Origin: JAICWP01 sp035935775
GTDB taxonomy: Bacteria; Acidobacteriota; Terriglobia; Terriglobales; Acidobacteriaceae
Direction of reading: 5' to 3'
Length of the DNA stretch: 15,166 nt
NCBI GenBank assembly: GCA_035935775.1
Contig: DASYWT010000311.1
Location: forward strand, 1 to 15,166
The notes beneath the pieces are model-generated. The model was not told the DNA's origin. It saw nothing but the letters and a program-made list of their open reading frames with translations, and did not search any database. Below, piece by piece: positions 6,505 to 14,271 of this stretch. How positions within the stretch are numbered: position 1 is the first letter of the stretch; each line of letters begins with the position of its first letter. The translations under genes were made by a program, and so were the position numbers.

Positions 6505-9035
6505 TTGGTCAAGGCGGCTTCAGTCTGCGGGCGAGAGACGGCTGTCACTCTGGGAGCGCCCAGCGTCCCCGTGATCTCGAAGGAATGGGAACTGTCGCGC
6601 ACCAGTTTGATGTTCAATTTGCTGTCGAGCAAAGCTGTTCCGCTCACCTGATAGATGCCGTCCAAGGCCTGCAATTTGCCTGCGGCTAAGGTGAACTCAC
6701 CGTCATGCAGTGCCAAATGGCCGGTGAAGCGGCGAACCCGCAGCGGCCTGGCGGGGGTGCTGAGGCTGAGGTGGTGCAGCGAACCCTCACGCACGTCGAA
6801 GTCGGCGGCGGAAACCAGCGAGGCGGCTAAATCGGCTTTGCTCCAGCCGGAAGCCTTCAGGCGATATTGCAGAAAAAGCTTGCCGCTAGCCCAGTCGTCG
6901 CCCATGGCCTGAGCCACGTCCGCCAGGGCTGCATTCTGCAGCGTGCCCGAGCCGCTATAAACCGGCTCCCGCCCGGAGAAATCGAGTTGCCATTCACCAT
7001 TGTGCTGGCCGCCCCAGATGCCGGCGTGGAGCTGCGAAAGCCTGACCTTGCCGTCTTCAACGCTCAAGTGGCTGGTGAAATGGCCGGCTGAGAGCCGTCC
7101 AACAATCACGCGGTTGGCGGAAAGGCTGCCGTTGAACGCCAGGCCAGCCAGCGGCTTCTCGCGGTCGCGCTGCAGCAGACGATACCAGGGGCGGCTGGGG
7201 CGCGGATTGAGCAAGCTGTCCAGTTCGGCCGCGACCAGTTGGTCGGCATGCAAATTCACCTGCGCCGGGCAGACTTCGCCGGGGGCACAGTGGCGTTGCA
7301 GTTGCACTGATCCGGACAGGTGCAGGCCGCTGCCGGGGAAGCCGGCCGCCAGGTTCTGCAGCGTGAGCTTCTGGGGAGCGAGTAAAACTTCGGCGGATGA
7401 GATCTGCAGGGGGGCGCCCACGCCCTTCAGTTGGGCGGTGACGTTGCGCAGTTGTGCCTTCCCGGTCACGGCGGGAGCGGGAAATCCTGTCCACTGGCCC
7501 GCGATCTGCAAATCCAGCCTGGCGGTTCCTTTCTTTACGTGCGGAGGCGCATGTACGCCCAGTGTACGCGCCACCTGTTCCAGTCGCGACAACTGGGCGT
7601 CGCCCTGCAGGCTCACCTCATATCCGGTGTGCGAAAGCCAGGCATAGAGCACCGCGGGCGCGCCGCCTTCGAGTTGCAGCCGAAAGGGACCGAGAGCCAG
7701 GCGCAACTCCGGCGCAATGCTGGGCGGCTGCAGGGAACGGCGCTTGCGGCTGCGCACCAGCAGCGGTCCGGCTCCCCCCACCATGGTGAAGGGAATGGCG
7801 CCCAGTTTGAGCTGATTGCCGGTCAGGTCGGAAGAGAGTACGAAGTCGCTGGTTTGTCCGTCGCCCGACCAGGAGCGCCGCCAGCCGCTTTGTGCGGACT
7901 TTGAAACCAGGAAGCTTGCGTTCAGTGTTCCAGTAGCAGTCAGGTCGTCGGGCAGGTCGCGCTTGGCGTGGCGCGCCGCCGCCACCACCGACTGCATCGG
8001 CAACTGTTGCGCCACCATTTTGAGCTGGTATGCGCCGCCGCTAAGCGGCGCCACCGCCTCGCCATTTACGGTGAGCAGACCGTCGCCCACAGGCGCGCGA
8101 CAGGCGAGCTTCGACCAGCTCTGATCAATGGAACTGAAGCGGGCTTCGCAACGCGCCTGCAGCTGGAGAAAACCGGGAGTGATGATGTCGTAGCGGCGGA
8201 AGTCCTGCACCCGGGCATCGGCGCGGACCCCCAGGGAGGCCGGGGTGCCGCTCAGTTGGGCGGACAGGTTCAGGGCGCCGCGCCAGCCGCGGTCGCGCCC
8301 GTAGATCAGTTCCGTCAGTTGTCCCAGTTGCGCATTTTGCCACCTGAACTGAACGACGAGAGGAGTCTCACGCAGCGAGGGCGCGCGCCGGAACGAGCCT
8401 TCCATCTGGAGTGTACCGGTATCGCTCAGGTTTTCATCGGTGCGCACGGGGCGGGCGGTCACGCGAAAGTTCCACTTGTTTTCCGCTTCCTGCCAGAGCG
8501 CGAAATCGGCATCGGTCAGCGCATAGACCTTCTTCTCCGCCCCGACTTTGAAGTTGATGCGGCCGCTGTCGGCCTCAATATAGGGGAAGCGCGGCCGGGT
8601 CTCAGGTTTGCTTTGCGCGGTAGGGGCGGAAGGCGTGCGCGCTGTGCGTTCCAGAAGGGCATAAACGTTCCAGCGGCCGTCGTGCCCTCGGACCAGGTTC
8701 AGGCTGGGATTCTGCAGGCTGAGGCGGGCGATCTCGAGGCGTCCACGCCACAAGGAAGTCAGGCGAAGGTAGGCGGTGACCTCGTCAGCCCGCAGCATGG
8801 GCTCGGCGCTGAAGGAGGGATCGTCCGCCACCACCAGCCGCTGCAGGTCGAATCCTGGCTGGGGAAGAAGGCGGAGGTTGACCTCGCCGATGGAGACTTG
8901 CCGCCCGAGCGCCTGCCCGATGGACTGGTCAATGCGGGCATGAAAACGCCCCATGCTGATCAGCGGGGGCACCAGCAGAGCCAGCAACAACAAAGCCGCA
9001 ATAGCGCCCGCGATGTTGCGCGTGGTTCGCTTCAT
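6501..9035 (-). CDS. AsmA family protein
   Basis: 844 residues with one N-terminal membrane anchor (about 8-29) and a long periplasmic body. Residues 35-125 match the AsmA N-terminal signature: QALGRQVSIGEVNLRLLPQP, then VVADDPSF, LRADEVTAYLRL, RGRLEIARLSLQNPSLNLVR and GRWNVYALLE. The rest is repeated beta-strand/turn sequence as in the TamB/AsmA/VPS13-like bridge proteins, ending with GTALLDSKLNIKLV and FEITGTLGAPRV, a common AsmA C-terminal pattern. Members act at the inner membrane and periplasm in outer-membrane biogenesis or phospholipid transfer; a specific role here is inferred. Its ATG overlaps the upstream lepB stop (ATGA at 9035-9032), and its own stop overlaps the next gene's ATG. 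A 375-codon antisense frame across it is a shadow. Confidence 0.88.
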   Translation of the reverse strand: MKRTTRNIAGAIAALLLLALLVPPLISMGRFHARIDQSIGQALGRQVSIGEVNLRLLPQPGFDLQRLVVADDPSFSAEPMLRADEVTAYLRLTSLWRGRLEIARLSLQNPSLNLVRGHDGRWNVYALLERTARTPSAPTAQSKPETRPRFPYIEADSGRINFKVGAEKKVYALTDADFALWQEAENKWNFRVTARPVRTDENLSDTGTLQMEGSFRRAPSLRETPLVVQFRWQNAQLGQLTELIYGRDRGWRGALNLSAQLSGTPASLGVRADARVQDFRRYDIITPGFLQLQARCEARFSSIDQSWSKLACRAPVGDGLLTVNGEAVAPLSGGAYQLKMVAQQLPMQSVVAAARHAKRDLPDDLTATGTLNASFLVSKSAQSGWRRSWSGDGQTSDFVLSSDLTGNQLKLGAIPFTMVGGAGPLLVRSRKRRSLQPPSIAPELRLALGPFRLQLEGGAPAVLYAWLSHTGYEVSLQGDAQLSRLEQVARTLGVHAPPHVKKGTARLDLQIAGQWTGFPAPAVTGKAQLRNVTAQLKGVGAPLQISSAEVLLAPQKLTLQNLAAGFPGSGLHLSGSVQLQRHCAPGEVCPAQVNLHADQLVAAELDSLLNPRPSRPWYRLLQRDREKPLAGLAFNGSLSANRVIVGRLSAGHFTSHLSVEDGKVRLSQLHAGIWGGQHNGEWQLDFSGREPVYSGSGTLQNAALADVAQAMGDDWASGKLFLQYRLKASGWSKADLAASLVSAADFDVREGSLHHLSLSTPARPLRVRRFTGHLALHDGEFTLAAGKLQALDGIYQVSGTALLDSKLNIKLVRDSSHSFEITGTLGAPRVTAVSRPQTEAALTK

Positions 9036-9823
9036 CGCACGATGTGCAGCATGCGCCCCCAGCGCGTCTGGTCGAAGAAGTGGAAGATCACATGAAAGAT
9101 GAAGCCGATACGGTCGGCAGCGCTGCGCTTCAGGTACTGGCCGGAGGATTCCACGAATGACCAGTAGATGAAAAGTGGACGCCCGATAACGTTCTCCCGG
9201 GGAACAAAGCCCCAGTAGCGGCTGTCGTAGCTCACATCGCGGTTATCGCCCATCACGAAGAGTCTATCCGCCGGAACCACCAGGTCTTCACCCTGGATAT
9301 GGGAGCCCATGGTGAGGCGCCATTCGGGAGTCACACTGTTGGCGTCGCTGGCGGAGATGGCGGGGAAATTATCGCGGTAGGGATTGTAGCTGCCGTTGCG
9401 CAGCACGTAGGGTTCGGTGAGCGATTGGCCATTACGGTAAACGATGCCATCGCGCAGATGGATTCGGTCGCCGGGCACACCCATGACCCGCTTCACCACG
9501 TACAGTCCGGGCTCAGCCGGGGAGAGGAATACCACGACATCGCCATCTTTGGGATCATGGTAGGGCAGCAGAGGTCCCAGATAGTGCGAATCGGGCGCGA
9601 ACCCAATGCGGTTTACAAAGACGTGGTCTCCGATCAGCAGCGTGTCCTCCATGGAACTGGAGGGAATTTCGAAGGCCTGCACAATGAAAGTGATGATGAA
9701 GAGGCCGACCACCAGGACCACGGCCAGCGAGGCCAGGAACTCGACGGTGGTCTCTTTCTTCTTTTCCTCTTTCCTGGGCAGCTTCCTGGCCGAAGGCCTG
9801 CTCTTGCTCAACGCGGTTGCCAT
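9032..9823 (-). CDS. lepB: Signal peptidase I (second of two tandem copies)
   Basis: 263 residues. A Lys/Arg-rich cytoplasmic N-terminus (to about 26) precedes one membrane segment (about 28-50). The S26 boxes follow: box B FEIPSSSMEDTLLIGD with the nucleophile Ser57 before Met58, box D YVVKRVMGVPGDRI with the general base Lys111, and box E GDNRDVSYDSRYWGFVP (192-208). It should cleave signal peptides of exported proteins at the outer face of the inner membrane, by the Ser-Lys dyad. All catalytic residues are present. After box E there is a further hydrophobic/aromatic tail ending in FFDQTRWGRMLHIVR, also found in modified form in the other copy. The ATG is 33 bases after the first lepB's stop, with no strong Shine-Dalgarno. 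The stop overlaps the AsmA ATG. Confidence 0.95.
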   Translation of the reverse strand: MATALSKSRPSARKLPRKEEKKKETTVEFLASLAVVLVVGLFIITFIVQAFEIPSSSMEDTLLIGDHVFVNRIGFAPDSHYLGPLLPYHDPKDGDVVVFLSPAEPGLYVVKRVMGVPGDRIHLRDGIVYRNGQSLTEPYVLRNGSYNPYRDNFPAISASDANSVTPEWRLTMGSHIQGEDLVVPADRLFVMGDNRDVSYDSRYWGFVPRENVIGRPLFIYWSFVESSGQYLKRSAADRIGFIFHVIFHFFDQTRWGRMLHIVR

Positions 9824-9856
9824 CGCTATTAATTTACCCGGTTGTACGGGATACTG

Positions 9857-10672
9857 CTAATTTATCAGCCGAAAGGTGCGGTGCCAGCGGGTGGCCTGGA
9901 AGACGTGGGTCATCACGTAGGCGAAACGCGAGAAGGCGTCGCCGGAGGCGCCATCCATCGCGCCCTCGTCAGCCGGAGAGCGGATTGACCAATAGATGAG
10001 CAACGGCCGCCCCACGATGTTGGCGCGCGGCACGAATCCCCAGAAACGGCTGTCCAGGCTCTCATCCCGGTTATCGCCCAGCACAAAGTATTGACCCGGG
10101 GGAACTTCCAGTTCGCCCTCGTGAACCAGCGTGCGCATCTGCAGCCACCAGCGCGCCTCCACTCCAGCAGCTACGAAATCAGTGTTGGGGAAGTGGTAGT
10201 GGTAAGCGTCGTCGGCAGCGGAGCGATAAATGGCGTAGTTCTCTTTCAGGGGCACGCCATTGACCCATACCTGCTTTCCACTCATGCGGATGTGGTCGCC
10301 GGGCACGCCAATCACGCGCTTCACAAAATGCTGGTCAGGGTGCACTGGATAGTGAAACACCACGATGTCGCCGCGCTGAATCTTGCTGTAGGGCAGGATG
10401 TGTCCCCAAATGCCTCCATTGGCGTAATCCACTTTATCTACCAGCAGGTAATCGCCAATGAGCAACGTGTTTTCCATGGATTCAGAAGGTATCTGGAAAG
10501 CCTGCACCAGGAAGGTGATCACAAAAATGGCAATCACCACGGTGACCAACAGCGACTGGATGGATGCCGGGAAGCCGGAGCGCAGCGATCGCCGTCGCTC
10601 GGACGAAGCCGGGGCGGGCAACGGTTCCGGCGCTGCCTGGGTTACTTCTTCCGTTGCTGGCTGCTCACTCAC
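9857..10672 (-). CDS. lepB: Signal peptidase I (first of two tandem copies)
   Basis: 271 residues. A Pro/Ala/Glu-rich cytoplasmic leader (1-25) and basic segment (26-31) precede one membrane segment (about 41-60). Box B FQIPSESMENTLLIGD carries the nucleophile Ser65; box D FVKRVIGVPGDHI the general base Lys118; box E GDNRDESLDSRFWGFVP lies at 199-215. Both catalytic residues are intact, so it should be an active leader peptidase. The C-terminus FQATRWHRTFRLIN parallels the other copy. The start is GTG: the codon at 10672-10670 overlaps the rnc stop as GTGA, and there is no ATG nearby, so the GTG is the only start consistent with translational coupling. The two LepBs are clearly paralogues but diverge in the N-terminal leader and in the segment between boxes D and E, suggesting different substrate preferences (inference). 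Confidence 0.95.
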   Translation of the reverse strand: MSEQPATEEVTQAAPEPLPAPASSERRRSLRSGFPASIQSLLVTVVIAIFVITFLVQAFQIPSESMENTLLIGDYLLVDKVDYANGGIWGHILPYSKIQRGDIVVFHYPVHPDQHFVKRVIGVPGDHIRMSGKQVWVNGVPLKENYAIYRSAADDAYHYHFPNTDFVAAGVEARWWLQMRTLVHEGELEVPPGQYFVLGDNRDESLDSRFWGFVPRANIVGRPLLIYWSIRSPADEGAMDGASGDAFSRFAYVMTHVFQATRWHRTFRLIN

Positions 10673-11448
10673 TGATTCTTCTCAGACGCTTTGCTTTTCC
10701 CGCTCTGTACCGGCAGGGACCCTAGGTATTCCAGGGCCTGACGGGCGGCCTCCTGCTCGGCTCGCTTTTTGGTTGGTCCCGCAGCCCGGGCCACGAACTC
10801 GGGATGATGGTCGGTTCCACCCTTATGCAGACGCGCTTCCACGGTAAAAGTTTTTCTGTGCTCGGGGCCCTCCTCCTTAACCAGGACGTAGGAAGGCTGG
10901 GCGTGACCGGTGGAGTGGACAACCTCCTGCAAGGTGGACTTGTAATCGGTAATGGGCACGGTGGCGCCGCCGGGAAGCTCCCGCAGTTCGGGAAGGAGTA
11001 CCCGCTGCAAAATCAATTCCCGCGCCTTCTCCAGGCCCGCGTCCAGGTACATGGCCGCCACCACCGCTTCCAAGGCATTCACCAGCAGGGCAGCTTTGCT
11101 GCGCCCGCCGCTTTTCTCCTCGCCCCGGCCCAGGGCCAGGTACTTGCCCAGATCCAGTTCGCGAGCTACCCGCACCAAGTGCCGCCCGCTGACCAGGTGG
11201 GCGCGCAGCTTGGAGAGGTGCCCTTCTTCAAATTCCGGATAGCGCCGGTAAAGTTCTTCGCTGGTCACGAAGCCCAGTATGGCGTCGCCCAGGAACTCCA
11301 GTTGCTCGTTATCATTGATTTTACCGCCGGTGGTGGCTTCCTGCTCGCGCGCCCGGGAACTGTGGGTCAGCGCCCGGTGCAGCATTTCCGGGCGCTGAAA
11401 GTTATGTCCCAGCAGCGCTTCCAGGGCGGCAATGTTCGCTTTCTCCAT
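10669..11448 (-). CDS. rnc: Ribonuclease III
   Basis: 259 residues. The RNase III catalytic domain (about 5-150) contains the signature NEQLEFLGDAILGF (47-60), with E48 and D55 equivalent to E. coli E38 and D45, and the second acidic site at 121-136 with E127 equivalent to E117. The position equivalent to E. coli D114 is Asn124 here. A C-terminal double-stranded RNA-binding domain spans about 167-243 (ITDYKSTLQEVVHS, then SYVLVKEEGPEHRKTFTVEA and TKKRAEQEAARQAL), followed by a Lys/Ser-rich tail. It cleaves double-stranded RNA in rRNA maturation and mRNA turnover, in the cytoplasm. The ATG lies 63 bases after the upstream gene; no strong Shine-Dalgarno is seen. Its stop overlaps the start of lepB by 4 bases. 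Association of rnc with lepB is widespread in bacteria. Confidence 0.96.
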   Translation of the reverse strand: MEKANIAALEALLGHNFQRPEMLHRALTHSSRAREQEATTGGKINDNEQLEFLGDAILGFVTSEELYRRYPEFEEGHLSKLRAHLVSGRHLVRVARELDLGKYLALGRGEEKSGGRSKAALLVNALEAVVAAMYLDAGLEKARELILQRVLLPELRELPGGATVPITDYKSTLQEVVHSTGHAQPSYVLVKEEGPEHRKTFTVEARLHKGGTDHHPEFVARAAGPTKKRAEQEAARQALEYLGSLPVQSGKSKASEKNQ

Positions 11449-11511
11449 GGCAGACAGGCGGGCCTCACCGCTCGGCCAGGCGTCCGGCCGCGCGCCACGT
11501 TGACCCCGCGC

Positions 11512-12462
11512 CTACGGATGCGGAGTTTCGGGCTGCGGCGAAGACGGGGCCTGCGGCTTGGGTTGATTGGCCGGAGGGCCGCCGCCCGCCAGTTGCTTCA
11601 GCCGGCTCTGTTCCTGGCGCGAGAGTTGGCCAACAGTTGTGTTCTCCTGGGTCATGCCGACCGCCTGGGTGGCTGTGGCCAGGGCTTCCGCGTACTTGCT
11701 CTGATTGTCGAGCGCTACCGCCAGGCGCAAATAATTGACCGGATCGGGCTGGTTCTTGCCCATGTCAATCGCCTTGCGCAGGTTTTGCTCGGCGCCCGGG
11801 TAGTCGTGCTTGACCATGGCGATGTTGCCCAGAATGGCGTACGCGGTAGCCCGCAGCCAGTCCTTGGCCGCCTGTACCTTCTCCGGGGGCGCGTTGGCTG
11901 CAAACATCAGATCGGAATCAATGGTATCCAGGGCATGCGTTGCCAACTTGGTGGCCTCAGCGGTCTTGTCATTGAAGTCCAGATCGGTGCTGCGCGTGCG
12001 CTCGGAAACCACTTCCGCGACTTCGATCAGCGCCTGCGGATCATCGGGATCAATTCCCAGAATCTTGCGCCCCATCGCCACCATCTTCTCGCCGTTGTTG
12101 GCGTTCTGGTAGCTGTTCATGGCCTGGCGGTAGAGCAGAACCCGCAACTCACTATCGGGGAACTTGGTGGCGAAATCGTCGGCCGCCTTTTCCTGGGCGT
12201 CCGGCGTGGTGGCAGCGGCCGCGGTCTGGAAGGCCTTGTACTCTTCCTGTGTCTTGGCCTGCGGCGGATGCTTGGGCGCCGGACCGGGCTGCGCCTGTGC
12301 ACCTGCGGCCCCGGGCTGCGCCTGCGCACCTGCGGCCCCGGGCTGCGCCTGTGCGCCCTGCGCGGGCGGCTTTTGGCCCTGGGCGCCCGGCTGATTGCTG
12401 GTCTGCGCCATGGCCCAGCTTGCGACCAGCAGCGCGGCTACGAAAATGATGGCTCGCTTCAT
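11512..12462 (-). CDS. Secreted TPR-repeat protein with Ala/Gln/Pro/Gly repeat leader
   Basis: 316 residues. A signal peptide (about 1-19, ending AMA) targets it to the periplasm. Residues about 28-62 consist of repeated GAQAQPGAA units rich in Ala, Gln, Pro and Gly, encoded by a 27-base tandem repeat, which looks like a flexible linker. The mature body (about 70-285) has helical tetratricopeptide-like repeats, clearest at YRQAMNSYQNANNGEKMVAM, AYAILGNIAMVKHDYPGAEQ and YLRLAVALDNQSKYAEAL. The C-terminus is again Pro/Gln-rich. TPRs usually scaffold protein-protein contacts; no partner can be named. AAGGAG lies 5 bases before the ATG (12468-12473), which fixes the start. It follows the other TPR gene by 57 bases and precedes rnc by 63. 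Confidence 0.85.
   Translation of the reverse strand: MKRAIIFVAALLVASWAMAQTSNQPGAQGQKPPAQGAQAQPGAAGAQAQPGAAGAQAQPGPAPKHPPQAKTQEEYKAFQTAAAATTPDAQEKAADDFATKFPDSELRVLLYRQAMNSYQNANNGEKMVAMGRKILGIDPDDPQALIEVAEVVSERTRSTDLDFNDKTAEATKLATHALDTIDSDLMFAANAPPEKVQAAKDWLRATAYAILGNIAMVKHDYPGAEQNLRKAIDMGKNQPDPVNYLRLAVALDNQSKYAEALATATQAVGMTQENTTVGQLSRQEQSRLKQLAGGGPPANQPKPQAPSSPQPETPHP
12284..12361. repeat. 27-base in-frame tandem repeat within TPR gene
   Basis: Two full units (12284-12310 and 12311-12337) and a partial third (12338-12361). Units 1 and 2 differ at only one base (T/C, in ...CCTGTGCACC versus ...CCTGCGCACC). Each adds nine residues, so length variation would keep the reading frame and alter only the linker after the signal peptide. 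Confidence 0.85.
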
Positions 12463-12519
12463 GCTCTCTCCTTGCCGTTTCGGCGGACTACTTCGTGCTT
12501 CCCTCTGCCAATGCGAATC

Positions 12520-14043
12520 TTATTGCGCGTGCCCCGGCGGCGCATACGGCTCCTTCAAGCCCTTCTCGGCCGCGGCTCTTACCTGGGGATCCAGGTCGCC
12601 GCTGTTCAAGGCCGTACGGTAATGATCCAGGGCCGCCGGGCGATTATCCTGCAGATCGAAAATTCTTCCCAGATAGATGTGCGACCAGGCCAGCAGGCGG
12701 GGCTCGCGGCTCACTTCCACCGTGCGCGCGAAGTACTTCTGCGCTCCCGCCATGTCGCCCTTCATAGTAGCGGTACGCGCCAGAATAAAAAAGGCACGTC
12801 CGGGTTCGCCCTTTTGCTCACTCAGGGACTGTTCCGCCAGTTGCTGCGCCCCGGCCAGATTGCCGCTCACCAGGTCTTTTTCCGCCGCGTCCAGCAGCGA
12901 AGGCTGAGGGGGAGCAAGGCGCACTACTTCCGGATGCGCGCTGCCGGCAAATTCGATGTTCCGCGCCACCTTCTTTTCGTGGTCTATGTCCATGTCATAG
13001 AGCCAGTTGGGGAAAGCGTCCTGCAGACCCGCCGGCTCTTTCTCGAATTTGGGCAGTTGGTCATAGAAATAGCGGGTGAGAACGTAGCCCTGCTTCATGG
13101 CGGCCTCCACCGCCTGGTCGCGCTGCTCCTCCACCTGCTTGCCCTTGCCCGGTATGGTACGTGCTTCGACTGCCTGGATCAGGCACTCAGTGGTCAGCAA
13201 AGTAGCGTCGTGCTTGAAGACTTCATCCATGGGCGCGGTTTGCACCAGGGGCAGCAGCGGCTCCAGGTGGCTCATGGCCGTGGGCCGCTTCATGGCGATG
13301 GGATCGAGCACATAGTGCAGATAGGTGTGGCGGATCTGGTTGTACTGCAAGGTGCCGCGCGCCGGGGTGAGCACAATGTAGTAGTCGTTGCCGTAATTGC
13401 GCGCGTTGACCTGGCCGGGCGCGCCCAGCGGCGCCAGATAGATGCTGAATTTACGCCCCATGTAGCCAGCGATGGGCAGGCGCAGGTAAAGATCTGTGGA
13501 GTTGAGCAGCTTGGCGATGGGCGTGTGGAACTGGTTGATCAGGCCCTCGTACTGGGGCTGGTGGCGCTCCCAGATGGCGTGCAGGCCGGCGCTCTTATAG
13601 AAGGAGGGCAGCAGGGGCTGCAGGCCGAGCACGTAGCCGGCGTCGGGCGGCAGGTCGGCTTCTTTCATGACCGGCTTGAAGTCGGGGGCCGGACCCAGGG
13701 TCAGCGCCAGGGATAGGTACTGAGCCAGGTCGTGGGATTGGTCGCCTTGGCGGTGGTCGGTATAGAACTGGCAGATTTGGCGGGTGGCAGTGACGGCGTC
13801 AGGCGAGGCCACGGCGGCTCGCGCAAGTTCTCCGCGAATTTGCTGGCGCAGCGGGTCGGATTGGCTCAACTCCTGGTCGTACCCACAGGTGTTCATGGCC
13901 GCCAGCACAGTAAATATGGTCTCGCTGGTGTCCACCGTAGCCTTGGGGGTCATTTGGGCGGCGGCAGGGGCGAGGCAGACTGCCATGAGACAGGCTGCCA
14001 CCAGAGCTACCGCAAGGAAGCGAGCTTTGTTCAGACGTACCAA
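12520..14043 (-). CDS. Secreted TPR protein with degenerate HTxxH metallopeptidase-like motif
   Basis: About 507 residues. Residues 1-30 form a signal peptide (ends APAAAQ). Residues about 35-360 are a mixed region with a conserved-looking segment NYGNDYYIVLTPARG (216-230) followed by IRHTYLHYVLDP (237-248). The H239-T-x-x-H243 arrangement resembles the HExxH zinc motif of peptidases but with Thr in place of the catalytic Glu. From about 370 to 500 there are tetratricopeptide-like helices (SGNLAGAQQLAEQSL, AFFILARTATMKGDMAGAQKYF, SHIYLGRIFDLQDNRPAALDHYRTAL). I know no name for it. The start is uncertain: no ATG/GTG precedes the signal peptide in frame, so a TTG at 14043 is given, but it lacks a Shine-Dalgarno. 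An in-frame CTG at 14097 has a good one (GGGAGG). It is the first gene of the long operon. Confidence 0.7.
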   Translation of the reverse strand: MVRLNKARFLAVALVAACLMAVCLAPAAAQMTPKATVDTSETIFTVLAAMNTCGYDQELSQSDPLRQQIRGELARAAVASPDAVTATRQICQFYTDHRQGDQSHDLAQYLSLALTLGPAPDFKPVMKEADLPPDAGYVLGLQPLLPSFYKSAGLHAIWERHQPQYEGLINQFHTPIAKLLNSTDLYLRLPIAGYMGRKFSIYLAPLGAPGQVNARNYGNDYYIVLTPARGTLQYNQIRHTYLHYVLDPIAMKRPTAMSHLEPLLPLVQTAPMDEVFKHDATLLTTECLIQAVEARTIPGKGKQVEEQRDQAVEAAMKQGYVLTRYFYDQLPKFEKEPAGLQDAFPNWLYDMDIDHEKKVARNIEFAGSAHPEVVRLAPPQPSLLDAAEKDLVSGNLAGAQQLAEQSLSEQKGEPGRAFFILARTATMKGDMAGAQKYFARTVEVSREPRLLAWSHIYLGRIFDLQDNRPAALDHYRTALNSGDLDPQVRAAAEKGLKEPYAPPGHAQ

Positions 14044-14146
14044 GGCGAGCGCGCCGATACGCGTGACGCACCACCAGCGACGAAAATTCAGGTTCAGGAG
14101 AAAGCCTCCCGCAAGACGGGCCAGAAAGTCGGGGAACGCTTAGGTA

Positions 14147-14175
14147 AGTTTACGGAGTTGTGGGCGAGGGGTCAA
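14147..14175 (-). promoter_or_regulatory. Sigma70-like promoter for the seven-gene operon
   Basis: On the minus strand, a -35 TTGACC (14175-14170) and a -10 TAAACT (14152-14147) are separated by exactly 17 bases. Each differs from the consensus by one or two bases (TTGACA, TATAAT). Transcription would begin near 14140, about 100 bases upstream of the TTG start and about 45 upstream of the CTG candidate. Seen by eye only. Confidence 0.5.
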
Positions 14176-14271
14176 ACGGGGGGGGGATAGGAGCTAGACC
14201 CTTCCAAAGTTGCACCCCCTCCTCACAACCGAGGCGAAGCGCATTACCTCCGGAGGGAGGAGGAGGAATTA

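Noticed and set aside
7968..9095. 375-codon open frame on the plus strand
   Set aside because: Antisense to the AsmA gene, which has a clear family signature and ATGA coupling on both sides.
9837..9850. CCCG-N6-CGGG dyad between the two lepB genes
   Set aside because: Only a 4-bp stem in a 33-base gap; expected by chance in GC-rich DNA.
10804..13716. 970-codon open frame on the plus strand
   Set aside because: It lies antisense to rnc and two convincing secreted TPR genes, with Arg/Gly/Leu/His-rich composition typical of the complementary frame in GC-rich genes. Its translation has no recognisable domain.
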